Shown here piece by piece: positions 6,461 to 6,529 of a stretch of DNA of 6,529 nucleotides; the stretch's first letter is position 1; each line of letters opens with the position of its first letter. The stretch comes from F23-B02 sp963627445 (GTDB taxonomy: Bacteria > Bacillota > Clostridia > Oscillospirales > Oscillospiraceae). The notes beneath the pieces are model-generated. The model was not told the DNA's origin, did no database searches, and worked only from the letters and a program-made list of their open reading frames with translations. The stretch is from contig CAVGBM010000012.1 in NCBI GenBank assembly GCA_963627445.1, positions 1 to 6,529 of the forward strand. The letters run 5' to 3'. The translations under genes were made by a program, and so were the position numbers.

Positions 6461-6529
6461 CAAAATATTTTGGTTCAATCATTTTTCTTGTGGGATTGAA
6501 GTGAAGTAGGATATGCGTGGAAGCCCCCG
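6461..6529. other. Right-edge non-coding stretch with small palindromes
   Basis: CAAAATATTTTG (6461-6472) is a perfect 12-bp palindrome. TTCAATC (6474-6480) and GATTGAA (6494-6500) form a 7-bp stem with a 13-nt loop. On the minus strand a frame is open from the window edge for 16 codons (ending SYFTSIPQEK) to a TGA at 6481-6479. It may be the C-terminus of a convergent gene, but I cannot identify it and other frames are open as well. No rightward gene starts here. Confidence 0.3.

Overview
This window looks like ordinary chromosomal DNA from a fermentative Clostridia-class Firmicute. A high-GC gut lineage such as Oscillospirales is likely, but that is inference from three things: GC-rich coding sequence with AT-rich gene gaps and A-type promoters, a pyruvate:ferredoxin oxidoreductase start, and the Firmicute pair Asp23/YloU plus FakA. 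I see no phage, transposon, CRISPR, tRNA or rRNA feature that I can support. No undescribed system stands out.

Layout. Bases 1-54 hold the first 18 codons of a leftward nifJ (pyruvate:ferredoxin/flavodoxin oxidoreductase). A divergent AT-rich gap (55-236) follows, with a good rightward promoter. The rest of the window reads rightward. Block one is an Asp23/Gls24 protein (237-590) and fakA (627-2312). It has a second promoter with perfect consensus hexamers between the two genes and ends in a 12-bp hairpin (2316-2343). Block two starts at its own near-consensus promoter (2351-2379). It carries an MgtC-family membrane protein (2408-3127), moaC (3143-3625), an HI0933/BaiN-family flavoprotein (3630-4841) and a COG2509-type FAD-dependent dehydrogenase (4838-6412). 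Gaps are 15 nt, 4 nt and a 4-nt ATGA overlap, so these four are probably co-transcribed. They end at a perfect 12-bp hairpin (6419-6450). The last ~70 bases hold no gene I can identify.

How the genes work together. FakA, with a FakB encoded elsewhere, phosphorylates fatty acids for membrane lipid synthesis. The Asp23/YloU neighbour is a conserved companion of unsettled role. The second block is functionally mixed: an ion/envelope-stress membrane protein, one step of molybdenum cofactor synthesis, and two unrelated-fold flavoenzymes with no proven substrates. No shared pathway is visible.

Start sites matter here. In four genes the longest open frame runs upstream of the likely start: into a -35 or -10 element, over a Shine-Dalgarno site, or into the previous gene. 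The starts given use RBS spacing, promoter position and family alignment. The most notable details are the consensus promoter buried in the end of the Asp23 gene, the TTG start of fakA, an Asp where FakA usually has a zinc-binding Cys, and competing hairpins at the end of the second operon.
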